Part shown: in pieces, positions 22,990-30,281 of the stretch
How positions within the stretch are numbered: position 1 is the first letter of the stretch
How the letters are laid out: the number at the start of each line of letters is the position of its first letter
Assembly (NCBI GenBank): GCA_903924855.1
Contig: CAIYCW010000031.1
Coordinates: forward strand, 1-32,056
DNA: 32,056 bases
Reading direction: 5' to 3'
From: an uncultured Rhodospirillales bacterium
Lineage (GTDB): Bacteria; Pseudomonadota; Alphaproteobacteria; Acetobacterales; Acetobacteraceae
Notes under the pieces: model-generated
Databases searched by the model: none
What the model was told of the DNA's origin: nothing
Seen by the model: the letters and a program-made list of their open reading frames with translations, nothing else
Program-made: the position numbers and the translations under genes

Positions 22990-24768
22990 ATGCCCCACGC
23001 CCCCACCGCCTGGACCCGCATCGGCAGCTTCGCCTCGCCCTCGTTCAGCAAGGACGGCACACGCCTGCTGCATCTGCGCGGCGCCGGCCTGCCACAGCTC
23101 TGGTCCATGGCCCTCGACGGGTCGGACGCAAAACAACTCACCTTCTTCGACGAAAAAGTGGCAACCGTCCGCCGCGCCCCCACCGATGAACGCATCATCG
23201 TGGGCATCGATGCCGGCGGCGATGAATGCCAGCAATTCCACCTCATCGCCCCCGACGGCACCATCACCGCCCTCACCGCGGCCCCCGAGGTGATGCACAC
23301 ATTCGGCGCCTGGTCGCCGGACGGCACCCGCATCGCCTACACCGCCAACGACCACGACCCCGCCCATTTCGACCTGCTGGTGATGGAACTCGCCACCGGC
23401 GCCATCACCCAGCTGCGCAAAGGCGAAAACCAGACCTCGATCTCCGGCTGGTCCACCGCCCTCGGCCAGGACCGCATCACCTTCCTTCAGGATTACAGCA
23501 GCTCCGATCAACGCCTGCACGTGATCGACCTCACCACCGGCGCCTGCCACCTGGTGCCCGCCCCCGGCCCCACCCGCTACGCCTCGGTGCGCTGGACACC
23601 GGACGGCGCCCTGATGGCCCTCACCGACCATGGCGGGTCAGACATGATGCGCCTGTGCCGGATCGACCCTCAAAACGGCGGCACCGCCATCGTGGCCGAA
23701 GCCCCCGGCCGCGAGATCGACGCCTGGGCCCAGGCCCCCAATCGCGGCAAACTCGCCGTGGTCGAAAACGACCGCGGCTACAGCGTGCTGAAAATCGACG
23801 GCACGATCGTCGAAGGCCTGCCCCACGGCACCGTCTCCGACCTCAACTGGTCACCGGACGGCGAAACCCTCGCCTTCATTGCCCAAAGCCCCACACACCC
23901 CCCCGCCATCTGGCTCTGGCAGAACGGCCAGGCACGCTGCCTGCTCGCCCCCAACCCCGAGGCCGAAGCCGGCATCAGCCCCACCAGCTTCGCCGACTAC
24001 CAACTCGTCCATTGGACCGCGGAAGACGGCACCACCATCCCCGGCTGGTTCGCCATGCCAAAAACCAAAGCCCCCCCGGGGGGCCACCCCGCCGTCATCT
24101 GGGTCCATGGCGGCCCCGTCGGCCAGTCCCGCCCCAGCTTCCGCCCCGATTTCCAAATGCTGGTCGACCAGGGCTACGCCCTGCTGCTACCCAATGTCCG
24201 CGGCTCCTCCGGCTACGGCCGCGCCGCCATGGAAAGCGATGACGTCGAACTGCGCCCCGCAGCCCTGGCCGACCTCGCCGCCGGCCGCCATTGGCTCGCC
24301 ACCCAACCCAACATCAACCCCACCAAAATCGGCGTCATGGGCCAGTCCTACGGCGGCTGGATGGTGCTCGGCGCCATCACCCTCTACCCCGATCTGTGGA
24401 AAGCCGCCGTCGACTATTACGGCATCGCAGACTTCACCACCCTGCTGAACCGAACCAGCACCTATCGCCGCTCCCACCGCGCCCGCGAATACGGCTTCCC
24501 GGAAACCCACCAGGACCTGTTCGCCCAAATCTCCCCCATCCACCATATCGACCGCGTCACCGCCCCCCTCCTCGTCGCCCACGGCGAACGCGACCCGCGC
24601 GTGCCCAAACACGAAAGCGACCAGTTCGTGAAAGGCCTCGAAGAACGGCAAAAAAAGGTCCGCTACGTCGAATTCACCTACGCCGGCCACGGCTTCATCC
24701 GCCCCGCCGACCGCGAACGCATCTACACGGAAGTGGCCTCCCACTTTGGAACGTTCCTGCGGGACTGA
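22990..24768 (+). CDS. S9 family peptidase (prolyl oligopeptidase / acylaminoacyl-peptidase type), 592 aa
   Basis: The N-terminal half (about 1-340) is a beta-propeller with WD40-like PD40 repeats (SPSFSKDGTRLLHLRG, GAWSPDGTRIAYTAND, NWSPDGETLAFIAQ). The C-terminal half is an alpha/beta hydrolase: HGGPVGQSRPSF with the oxyanion loop, NVRGSSGYG, GQSYGGWM with nucleophile Ser453, HGERDPRVP with Asp535, and YAGHGF with His567. A complete catalytic triad and normal length predict an active serine peptidase cleaving short or N-acylated peptides. No signal peptide is seen, so it is cytoplasmic. ATG 22990 has AAGGA upstream. The gene is divergent from the SOS-type operon and shares its 99-base control region, but the LexA box sits much nearer the other gene. 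A palindromic element follows its stop. Confidence 0.93.
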   Translation: MPHAPTAWTRIGSFASPSFSKDGTRLLHLRGAGLPQLWSMALDGSDAKQLTFFDEKVATVRRAPTDERIIVGIDAGGDECQQFHLIAPDGTITALTAAPEVMHTFGAWSPDGTRIAYTANDHDPAHFDLLVMELATGAITQLRKGENQTSISGWSTALGQDRITFLQDYSSSDQRLHVIDLTTGACHLVPAPGPTRYASVRWTPDGALMALTDHGGSDMMRLCRIDPQNGGTAIVAEAPGREIDAWAQAPNRGKLAVVENDRGYSVLKIDGTIVEGLPHGTVSDLNWSPDGETLAFIAQSPTHPPAIWLWQNGQARCLLAPNPEAEAGISPTSFADYQLVHWTAEDGTTIPGWFAMPKTKAPPGGHPAVIWVHGGPVGQSRPSFRPDFQMLVDQGYALLLPNVRGSSGYGRAAMESDDVELRPAALADLAAGRHWLATQPNINPTKIGVMGQSYGGWMVLGAITLYPDLWKAAVDYYGIADFTTLLNRTSTYRRSHRAREYGFPETHQDLFAQISPIHHIDRVTAPLLVAHGERDPRVPKHESDQFVKGLEERQKKVRYVEFTYAGHGFIRPADRERIYTEVASHFGTFLRD

Positions 24769-24769
24769 G

Positions 24770-25012
24770 GGGTGCTTCGCGGCACGTTCGCAAGGGGGCT
24801 GCGCGCCCCCTTGCATCCCCGCGCCAAGGGCCGGGCCCTTGGAACCCAGTCTGTTTTTGGGTGATGGGAGGGGGCCGGGCGCGCCTGCATGAAGGTGCGG
24901 GTTGCCCCCTCCCGTCACCCAAAAATAAGACCGAGGTCCAGGGGCTCGGCCCCTGGCGAGGGGGTCCAGGGGGGCGAGCAGCCCCCCTGGGACGCACCGC
25001 AAAGCGCACCCC
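24770..25012. repeat. Large imperfect palindrome of nested hairpins (element R1)
   Basis: The space between the convergent peptidase and fumarylacetoacetase genes is almost entirely self-complementary. Inner arms of 22 bases (24854-24875 and 24904-24925) differ by one mismatch around a 28-base centre. The outer arms each hold two local GC hairpins, of the type GGGGGC...GCCCCC (24795-24811; 24969-24990) and AGGGGCTCGGCCCCT (24939-24953; diverged mate AAGGGCCGGGCCCTT at 24826-24840). Each hairpin on one side pairs with its mate on the other. Similar architecture recurs at 30050-30255 and 31977 to the window end. It may act as a bidirectional terminator or be a non-autonomous repeat. Confidence 0.85.
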
Positions 25013-26302
25013 TCAGCCCGGTAGGACCGTCCCAACGCAGAGGCCAAATCCGAGGCGGGGGTGGCCGGGGGTTGTGGTGTGGGCGGAGAGCAGGACCGTG
25101 TCGCCGTCTTCCAGGAAGCGGCGGGTTTCACCGGAGGCGAGTGGGATGGGTTTGCGCCCGCCTTGGGTCAGTTCCAGCAGGGAGCCTGCGGATTCGGGTG
25201 TGGGGCCGGACAGGGTTCCGCTGCCGATCATATCCCCGGTGTTGAGTTCGCAGCCATTGCTGGATTGTTGGGTGACGAGTTGGGCCGCGGTCCAGAACAT
25301 GGCGGTGGCGTGGGTTCGGCTGAGCAGATGCGGCGGCAGTCCGGCTGCGGCGAAGCCTGGGGTGATCAGATAGGCTTCGAGGGCGAGGTTGAGCGCGCCG
25401 CGGTCCTGATCCCGCGCATCGATCAGGTAGTCCATCATGGCGGGTGCGTCATCCGGCCGCGCTGGCTGGGCGATGCGATGCGGCGCGAGCGCTTCGGGGG
25501 TGACGATCCAGGGCGAGACGGTGGTGAGGAAGCTTTTGCCCAGGAACGGTCCGAGCGGATTTGCTTCCCAGCCCTGGATGTCACGGGCGGACCAATCGTT
25601 GAGCAGGCAGTAGCCGCCGATATGCTGGGCGGCTTCGCTGATCGGGATGGGCCGGCCCAGTGGGGTGCCGCGGCCGACCCAGATGCCGAGTTCGAGCTCG
25701 TAATCCAGATTGCGGGACGGGCCGAAGCTGGGTTCCGGGTCGCGCGCCGGCTTGCGCTGCCCGCTGGGCCGGCGAAGGGGGGTGCCGGAGGGTTTGAGGG
25801 TGGAAACCCGGCCGTGATAGCCCACCGGCAGATGCAGGTAGTTGGGTGCCAGTGGCGCCTCCGGCCGCAGCATGCGGCCCACATTCAGCGCGTGGTGGTA
25901 GCCGGCATAGAAATCCGTGTAGTCGCCCACGGTCAGCGGCATGTGCTGCATGCATTCGCTGGCCTTCACCAGCAGGCCGGGCCGCGCCGGCGCCTCCCGC
26001 ACCAGAATATCGAACAGCGCGCGGCGCAAGGCTGTCCGGGCGGGGGCACCCAGGGCCAGGAAGTCGTTCAACACCGGCCGACGCGCCAGATCGAGCGCCT
26101 TTGCCGCGTCATCCGGCACCAGGCCGAGCGTGTGCACCAGCTCCAGATCCAGGATCATGTCACCGATCGCAACCCCGCCGCGGGGCGGTTTGCCGGGCCG
26201 GCTGAACACGCCGAACGGCAAGTTCTGCACCGGGAAATCGCTGTGGCCGTTGGCTGACACCTCCCAGGAGGTGGCTTTTGGGTCATGTGTGTGGTCGAGC
26301 AT
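25013..26302 (-). CDS. fahA: Fumarylacetoacetase, 429 aa
   Basis: The last enzyme of tyrosine/homogentisate breakdown, hydrolysing fumarylacetoacetate to fumarate and acetoacetate. The protein is of full eukaryote-type FAH length, with an N-terminal SH3-like domain (FPVQNLPFGVFSRPG, GVAIGDMILDL) and the catalytic domain: DYTDFYAGYHHALNVGRMLR (catalytic His and metal Asp region), YLHLPVGYHGRVSTLKPSGT, LDYELELGIWVG (metal-binding Glu pair), LLNDWSARDIQGWE, GKSF, NGCELNTGDMIGSGTLSGP. ATG 26302 follows the MFS stop by two bases, with GGAG upstream; a longer frame to 26392 would lie inside the MFS gene. Homogentisate dioxygenase and maleylacetoacetate isomerase are not in the window. The stop lies against element R1. 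Confidence 0.94.
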   Translation of the reverse strand: MLDHTHDPKATSWEVSANGHSDFPVQNLPFGVFSRPGKPPRGGVAIGDMILDLELVHTLGLVPDDAAKALDLARRPVLNDFLALGAPARTALRRALFDILVREAPARPGLLVKASECMQHMPLTVGDYTDFYAGYHHALNVGRMLRPEAPLAPNYLHLPVGYHGRVSTLKPSGTPLRRPSGQRKPARDPEPSFGPSRNLDYELELGIWVGRGTPLGRPIPISEAAQHIGGYCLLNDWSARDIQGWEANPLGPFLGKSFLTTVSPWIVTPEALAPHRIAQPARPDDAPAMMDYLIDARDQDRGALNLALEAYLITPGFAAAGLPPHLLSRTHATAMFWTAAQLVTQQSSNGCELNTGDMIGSGTLSGPTPESAGSLLELTQGGRKPIPLASGETRRFLEDGDTVLLSAHTTTPGHPRLGFGLCVGTVLPG

Positions 26303-26304
26303 GG

Positions 26305-27708
26305 TCAGTCTCCGGCGGATTGGGGGCGTGAGGCGGCCAGGCGCAGCACGCTTGCGATGGCGGCGGCACCGGCAAAGCCGCCGCCGAGCCACAGGGCGAT
26401 GATCGGCCCGTTCTGGGCGCTGATCTGAAAGCAGCCCGCAACCAGGGCAGCCCCGCTGGCCTGCCCCAGATTGCGCGCGATGGAGACGATACCGCTGGCC
26501 CCTCCGGCGCGCGCCGGTGGCGCACTGCCCATCAGCGCGCGCAGATTGGGCGCCTGAAAGAAGCCGAACCCGCTACCGCACAGCAGCAGCCGCCAGACGA
26601 TATCAAAGGTGGTCGGAGCCGCAGGCATGGTGGCCAGCAGCGCCATGCCGACCCCGAGCGTGCTCAGCCCCACAAACCCCAGCAATCCTGTCGAATACCG
26701 ATCCGCCAACCGGCCGGACACCGGTGCGAGGGACGCCACAATGGCCGGCCACGGCGTCAGCAGCAGCCCCGCCGCCACCTGGCTGCGCCCCAGCACGGAT
26801 TGGAACAGAAAGGGCAGCGCCACGAAGGCGATGCCCTGGCAGGCAAACGCGCAAACCGATGTCACGGCAGACAGCGCGAAGACCGGGATGCGGAACAGAT
26901 CAAGCGCCAGCATCGGCGCCGGATGCCCACTTTGCCGCCGCAGCAGCAGCCCCAGGCAGACCACCGCGGCCCCCAGGGCCGCCACCGCCACCAGCGCCTG
27001 CCCGCCATGCCCCGCGGTATCGAGCCCCAGGATCAGCAGGCTGAACGCCAACGCCGTCAGCCCCGCCGCCACCCCATCAAACCGGTGCGTCGCCAGCCGG
27101 ATGCGCGGCAGATGCCGATAGGCCAGGCCAAAGGCCAGCAGCCCCACCGGCCCGTTGATCAGAAACAGCCAATGCCAGGACGCCACCGACAGGATCAGCG
27201 ACGCGACGGACGGGCCTGCGGTGAACGACATGCCGACCATCATCGCATTCAGCCCCACGCCCTTGCCGAGCAGCCGGGCCGGAAAGATGTGCCGGATCAA
27301 CGCCAGGTTGACGCCCACCACGGCAGACGCCCCAAGACCCTGCACCAGCCGCGCCACCGCCAGCACCGGCAGCGACCACGCAAGCCCGCACAGCACGGAG
27401 GACAGGGTGAACACCGCAAGCCCGCCGAGATAGACGCGCCGGTGGCCTACGATCTCGCCCAGCGCCGCCAGCGGCAGCAGCGTTGCCAGCATCGCCAGCT
27501 GATAGGCGTTGACCACCCAGATCGAGGTTCCGGCATCGGTGTGCAGATCAAGGGCAATGCGCGGCAGCGCCGTGTTGACGATGGCGGTGTCCAGCGTCGC
27601 CGTCATCACCGCCAGCAGCACCGCCGCCATCGCCGCCCGCCGCGCCGCGGGCGGCAGCCCATCGCGCAGATCGTCAGTGCTGGGCTGGCTGGTTGTTGGT
27701 TGGCTCAT
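26305..27708 (-). CDS. MFS transporter, DHA2 (EmrB/QacA-like) type, 467 aa
   Basis: Proton-driven multidrug-efflux-type membrane protein with 12-14 hydrophobic segments. DHA2 marks: LDTAIVNTALPRIALDL in helix 1, SIWVVNAYQLAMLATLLPL, GEIVGHRRVYLGGLAVFTLS (motif A, given here in part), RLVQGLGASAVVGVNLALI, and FTAGPSVASLILSVASWHWLF, given in part as GPSVASLILSVASWHWLF, the antiporter motif C region. It sits between the extradiol dioxygenase and fumarylacetoacetase genes on the same strand, so it may export an aromatic acid or toxic intermediate. The 65-base gap upstream holds a small inverted repeat GGCGCA-CGACTA-TGCGCC (27727-27744). The ribosome-binding site is weak. Confidence 0.9.
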   Translation of the reverse strand: MSQPTTSQPSTDDLRDGLPPAARRAAMAAVLLAVMTATLDTAIVNTALPRIALDLHTDAGTSIWVVNAYQLAMLATLLPLAALGEIVGHRRVYLGGLAVFTLSSVLCGLAWSLPVLAVARLVQGLGASAVVGVNLALIRHIFPARLLGKGVGLNAMMVGMSFTAGPSVASLILSVASWHWLFLINGPVGLLAFGLAYRHLPRIRLATHRFDGVAAGLTALAFSLLILGLDTAGHGGQALVAVAALGAAVVCLGLLLRRQSGHPAPMLALDLFRIPVFALSAVTSVCAFACQGIAFVALPFLFQSVLGRSQVAAGLLLTPWPAIVASLAPVSGRLADRYSTGLLGFVGLSTLGVGMALLATMPAAPTTFDIVWRLLLCGSGFGFFQAPNLRALMGSAPPARAGGASGIVSIARNLGQASGAALVAGCFQISAQNGPIIALWLGGGFAGAAAIASVLRLAASRPQSAGD

Positions 27709-27773
27709 GTGATCCCGCGATGCGATGGCGCACGACTATGCGCCGCTGTCATCCGGGCTGGAAACCCTGTGCC

Positions 27774-28544
27774 TCAGCAGAACTCGTAGGCATCCATACG
27801 CAATATGCCGTAATTGGCGCTGCTGTGAACGCGCCGCGCCACGCCGCCGCCCGCCCCCATCGCCACGTACAACGGCAGCAGATGCTCGTCGGTCGGGTGG
27901 TTTTCCACGGCAAACGGCGCCTGGCTGCGATAGGCGAGCAGATCCTCCGTGGCCCCTTGGGTCAGTTTCTCATCCATCCAGGCGGCAAAGCTGCGCACAT
28001 CCTCAGGCTCCGGCGCCCCGATCGGTTGGCCGAAAAACCGATGCAGATCATGGGTAAAACTGCCGGAGCCGATCACCAGCACATCCTCCGCCCCCAGCCC
28101 GGCCAAGGCCCGGCCCAACGCCAGATGATGCGCCGGCCCCTGGCGGGACTGCACCGCAAGCGGCACCACCGGGATCTCCGCATCCGGATACATCAACGAC
28201 AGCGGCACCCAGACCCCATGGTCATAGCCGCGCGCCGGATCGATCCGCCCCGAAAGACCGGCCGCGTCCAGACGATCGGCGATGCGGGCCGCCAGCGCCG
28301 GATCACCGGGTGCGGCGTAGTGCATCTGAAACAGCCGGTCATCGAAGCGGCCGAAATCATAGATGGTCTTCGGCGCCATTGCCGCCCCCACGGCGGGCTG
28401 CGCCGTCTCCCAATGCGCGGTTGCCACCACGATGGCGCGCGGGCGCGGGCGGTCCTTCGCATAGTCGCGCAGAAAATCGCGCGCCGGCACATCCTGGAAC
28501 AGAATGTTCGGCGCCCCATGGCTCAGGAACAGGCTCGGCAGCAT
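27774..28544 (-). CDS. LigB/DODA-type class III extradiol ring-cleavage dioxygenase, 256 aa
   Basis: A non-haem iron dioxygenase of the YgiD/4,5-DOPA-extradiol-dioxygenase group, which opens catechol-type rings. Conserved pieces: LFLSHGAPN (His9), IVVATAHWE (His44), YDHGVWVPLSLMYPDAEIPV, VLVIGSGSFTHDLH and FAVENHPTDEHLLPLYVA (His216 and His221). The metal-binding histidines are present. ATG 28544 has AAGGAGA upstream, better than the frame's earlier start at 28586. It lies 54 bases after DoxX on the same strand. Whether the substrate is an aromatic catabolite or DOPA-like amino acid is unknown. Confidence 0.88.
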   Translation of the reverse strand: MLPSLFLSHGAPNILFQDVPARDFLRDYAKDRPRPRAIVVATAHWETAQPAVGAAMAPKTIYDFGRFDDRLFQMHYAAPGDPALAARIADRLDAAGLSGRIDPARGYDHGVWVPLSLMYPDAEIPVVPLAVQSRQGPAHHLALGRALAGLGAEDVLVIGSGSFTHDLHRFFGQPIGAPEPEDVRSFAAWMDEKLTQGATEDLLAYRSQAPFAVENHPTDEHLLPLYVAMGAGGGVARRVHSSANYGILRMDAYEFC

Positions 28545-28598
28545 GGCACATCTCCTTCCGCAAGCCGGGCGGGTGCCAGACGGCACCCGCCCGGATCA

Positions 28599-29006
28599 TC
28601 ACACCCGAGTGGGTTTCAGCGCCAGCGCGCCATCACCCAGCGCCGCCAGCACCACCAGCGACACCGCCCAGAACGCCGGGAACTCCCAGCCGCCATTGGG
28701 ATCGTTGAAGAAGAACCCGGCGGCGAAATGCACGGTCACGATGGCGCCAAGCAGGCCCGGGATCAGCAGCAGCGCGGCAATCCGGGCATAAACCCCCAGG
28801 ATCAGCGCGACACCACCGGCAAGCTCCACCGCAATCACCAGATAGGCGAGGGCCGAAGGCAGACCAAGGCTCGCAAAATACGCAGCCGTGCCGGCAGGGG
28901 TGAACACGAACAGCTTCAACCCGGCATGGGCCAGGAACAGAGCGCCCAGCGCCAGCCGCAGGGCCAGCGCCGCATAGGGGGCAAAACGCGTGTCGATCAT
29001 CATCAT
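28599..29006 (-). CDS. DoxX family membrane protein, 135 aa
   Basis: Four hydrophobic segments (about 12-32, 52-72, 76-95 and 109-127) and DoxX marks: LALRLALGALFLAHAGLKLF, GLPSALAYLVIAVELAGGVA, given in part as LAYLVIAVELAGG, LILGVYARIAALLLIPGLLG and HFAAGFFFNDPNGGWEFP. DoxX-like proteins are often linked to oxidation and thiol stress; some are quinone-related, but the function is uncertain. Three ATGs in a row (29006, 29003, 29000) may start; GGGAG precedes them. It is the first gene of the unit DoxX-dioxygenase-MFS-fahA, divergent from the LysR gene. Confidence 0.85.
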   Translation of the reverse strand: MMMIDTRFAPYAALALRLALGALFLAHAGLKLFVFTPAGTAAYFASLGLPSALAYLVIAVELAGGVALILGVYARIAALLLIPGLLGAIVTVHFAAGFFFNDPNGGWEFPAFWAVSLVVLAALGDGALALKPTRV

Positions 29007-29114
29007 ATCTCCCAAATCCCCGAACGGGGTGTGGGTGCATCTAGGCATATATGATTGATGCATGGATTTCCTGAACTTCGTACAATTCCCATGCATAAAT
29101 GCATAGGCACACCC
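29007..29114. promoter_or_regulatory. Divergent control region DoxX / LysR with three ATGCAT sites
   Basis: This 108-base gap is AT-richer than the genes. ATGCAT occurs at 29058-29063, 29091-29096 and 29099-29104; the last two form ATGCAT-AA-ATGCAT. The first and second are 33 bases apart, about three helical turns. A LysR regulator usually binds such repeats in the divergent promoter it shares with its targets, so these are candidate operator half-sites. Promoter hexamers could not be fixed. Confidence 0.5.
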
Positions 29115-30044
29115 ATGTACGAACAGCTGGACTGGGACGATCTGCGCTTCTTCCTCGCCATCGCCCGCAACCGCACCCTCTCCGCGGCCGCCCGCGTGTT
29201 GGGCGTGCAGCAGCCCACCATGGGCCGCAGGCTCGCAGCGCTGGAGGCGCGCGCCGGCACCAGGCTGCTCGCCCGCACCCCCACCGGCTACGTGCTCACC
29301 GAAGCCGGCGAGGCGGTGCTCGGCCATGTCGAACGCATCGAGGCGGAAACCCAGGCCATCTCCCGGCAGATCGCGGGCCACGACATCAGGCTGGACGGCA
29401 GTCTGCGGCTGACGACCGTGGAAACCCTGGCCGCCTTCGTGCTGGCCCCGATCCTGGCCGAATTCCGCGCCCGCCACCCTCTGGTGGAGCTGGAGATCGT
29501 GGCCAACACGCGCTCACTGTCCCTGCTGAAACGTGAGGCCGACGTGGCCCTGCGCGTCGCCCCGTTCCGCCAGGCGGACATCGTCGTCCGCCGCATGGGC
29601 CGCCTCGGCTACGGCCTCTACGCCAGCCAGAGCTATCTCGACCGCAACGGCACGCCGGACTGGACCGCCTCCGCCGATCACAGCCTGATCACCACTGAGC
29701 ATGATCTGATGGACACACCGGAAATGGTCTATCTGCGCGCCCTGTTCCCGCAGGCAAGGCTGGCGCTGGCCAGCAATTCGCGCCTGGTCCATCGCCAGGC
29801 GGCGGCGGCAGGCCTCGGCATCGCCTGCCTTGCGCGCTATCTGGGCGACACGGCCGGTCTGGTGCGGCTGCAGCCGCCCAATCCACCGCCGGCGCGCGAT
29901 CTGTGGCTCGGCCTGCACGCCGATCTGCGCCACACCCCGCGCATCCGTGCCTTCACCACCCTGCTCGCCACAGGCCTCGCCGCCGCAAGCGCCGTGCTGT
30001 CGCCACCTGCCGAAGGATCAGCTTCCTCGGGTGCGGGGGGCTGA
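29115..30044 (+). CDS. LysR family transcriptional regulator, 309 aa
   Basis: Residues 1-60 form the winged helix-turn-helix: LDWDDLRFFLAIARNRTLSA then AARVLGVQQPTMGRRLAALE. Residues about 90-290 are the periplasmic-binding-like effector domain (GSLRLTTVETLAAFVLAPIL, RHPLVELEIVANTRSLSLLK, ADVALRVA). The 'LDWDDLRFFLAIAR' opening and 'QQPTMGRR' helix resemble the large LysR group that acts on adjacent oxidoreductase genes. ATG 29115 is chosen because the family starts there. ATG 29058 and 29091 are in frame but contain the ATGCAT sites. It is expected to control the divergent DoxX-dioxygenase unit and itself; the effector is unknown. Confidence 0.9.
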   Translation: MYEQLDWDDLRFFLAIARNRTLSAAARVLGVQQPTMGRRLAALEARAGTRLLARTPTGYVLTEAGEAVLGHVERIEAETQAISRQIAGHDIRLDGSLRLTTVETLAAFVLAPILAEFRARHPLVELEIVANTRSLSLLKREADVALRVAPFRQADIVVRRMGRLGYGLYASQSYLDRNGTPDWTASADHSLITTEHDLMDTPEMVYLRALFPQARLALASNSRLVHRQAAAAGLGIACLARYLGDTAGLVRLQPPNPPPARDLWLGLHADLRHTPRIRAFTTLLATGLAAASAVLSPPAEGSASSGAGG

Positions 30045-30049
30045 AAAAG

Positions 30050-30255
30050 GAAGGCAAGGGGCTCTGCCCCTTGACCCCGCCAGGGACAGGGGTCCCTGGA
30101 CCCATTCTTTAAAGGTCTCAAGGAAAGGGGGCAGGCGAGCCTGCCATCACGGCGCGCATCGTGGCCGCCCCCTTTCCTTGTGACCTTCCAGACATCGAGG
30201 TGCAGGGGCTCGGCCCCTGCTGGGGGTCGAGGGGGCAAAGCCCCCCGCCTTCCTT
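30050..30255. repeat. Large imperfect palindrome of nested hairpins (element R2)
   Basis: Located between the convergent LysR and solute-binding-protein genes. Inner arms of 21 bases (30112-30132 and 30167-30187) differ at one position around a 34-base centre. Outer arms carry local hairpins: AGGGGCTCTGCCCCT (left, about 30056-30070), GGGACAGGGGTCCC (30083-30096), GCAGGGGCTCGGCCCCTGC (30202-30220) and GGGGGCAAAGCCCCC (30231-30245). The right outer arm 30196-30251 is identical, in inverse orientation, to 31982-32037. Same plan as R1. Confidence 0.88.
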
Positions 30256-30281
30256 CGTCAACACCCCACCACCGAGGTGGC

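Noticed and set aside
24770..25012. CRISPR array or attenuator RNA at R1
   Set aside because: The repeats are inverted hairpins, not regularly spaced direct repeats; no spacer pattern and no riboswitch consensus recognised.
24291..25373. Open frames running through element R1
   Set aside because: They cross the peptidase gene, the palindromic repeat and fahA in the wrong frame, with no domain or start signal.
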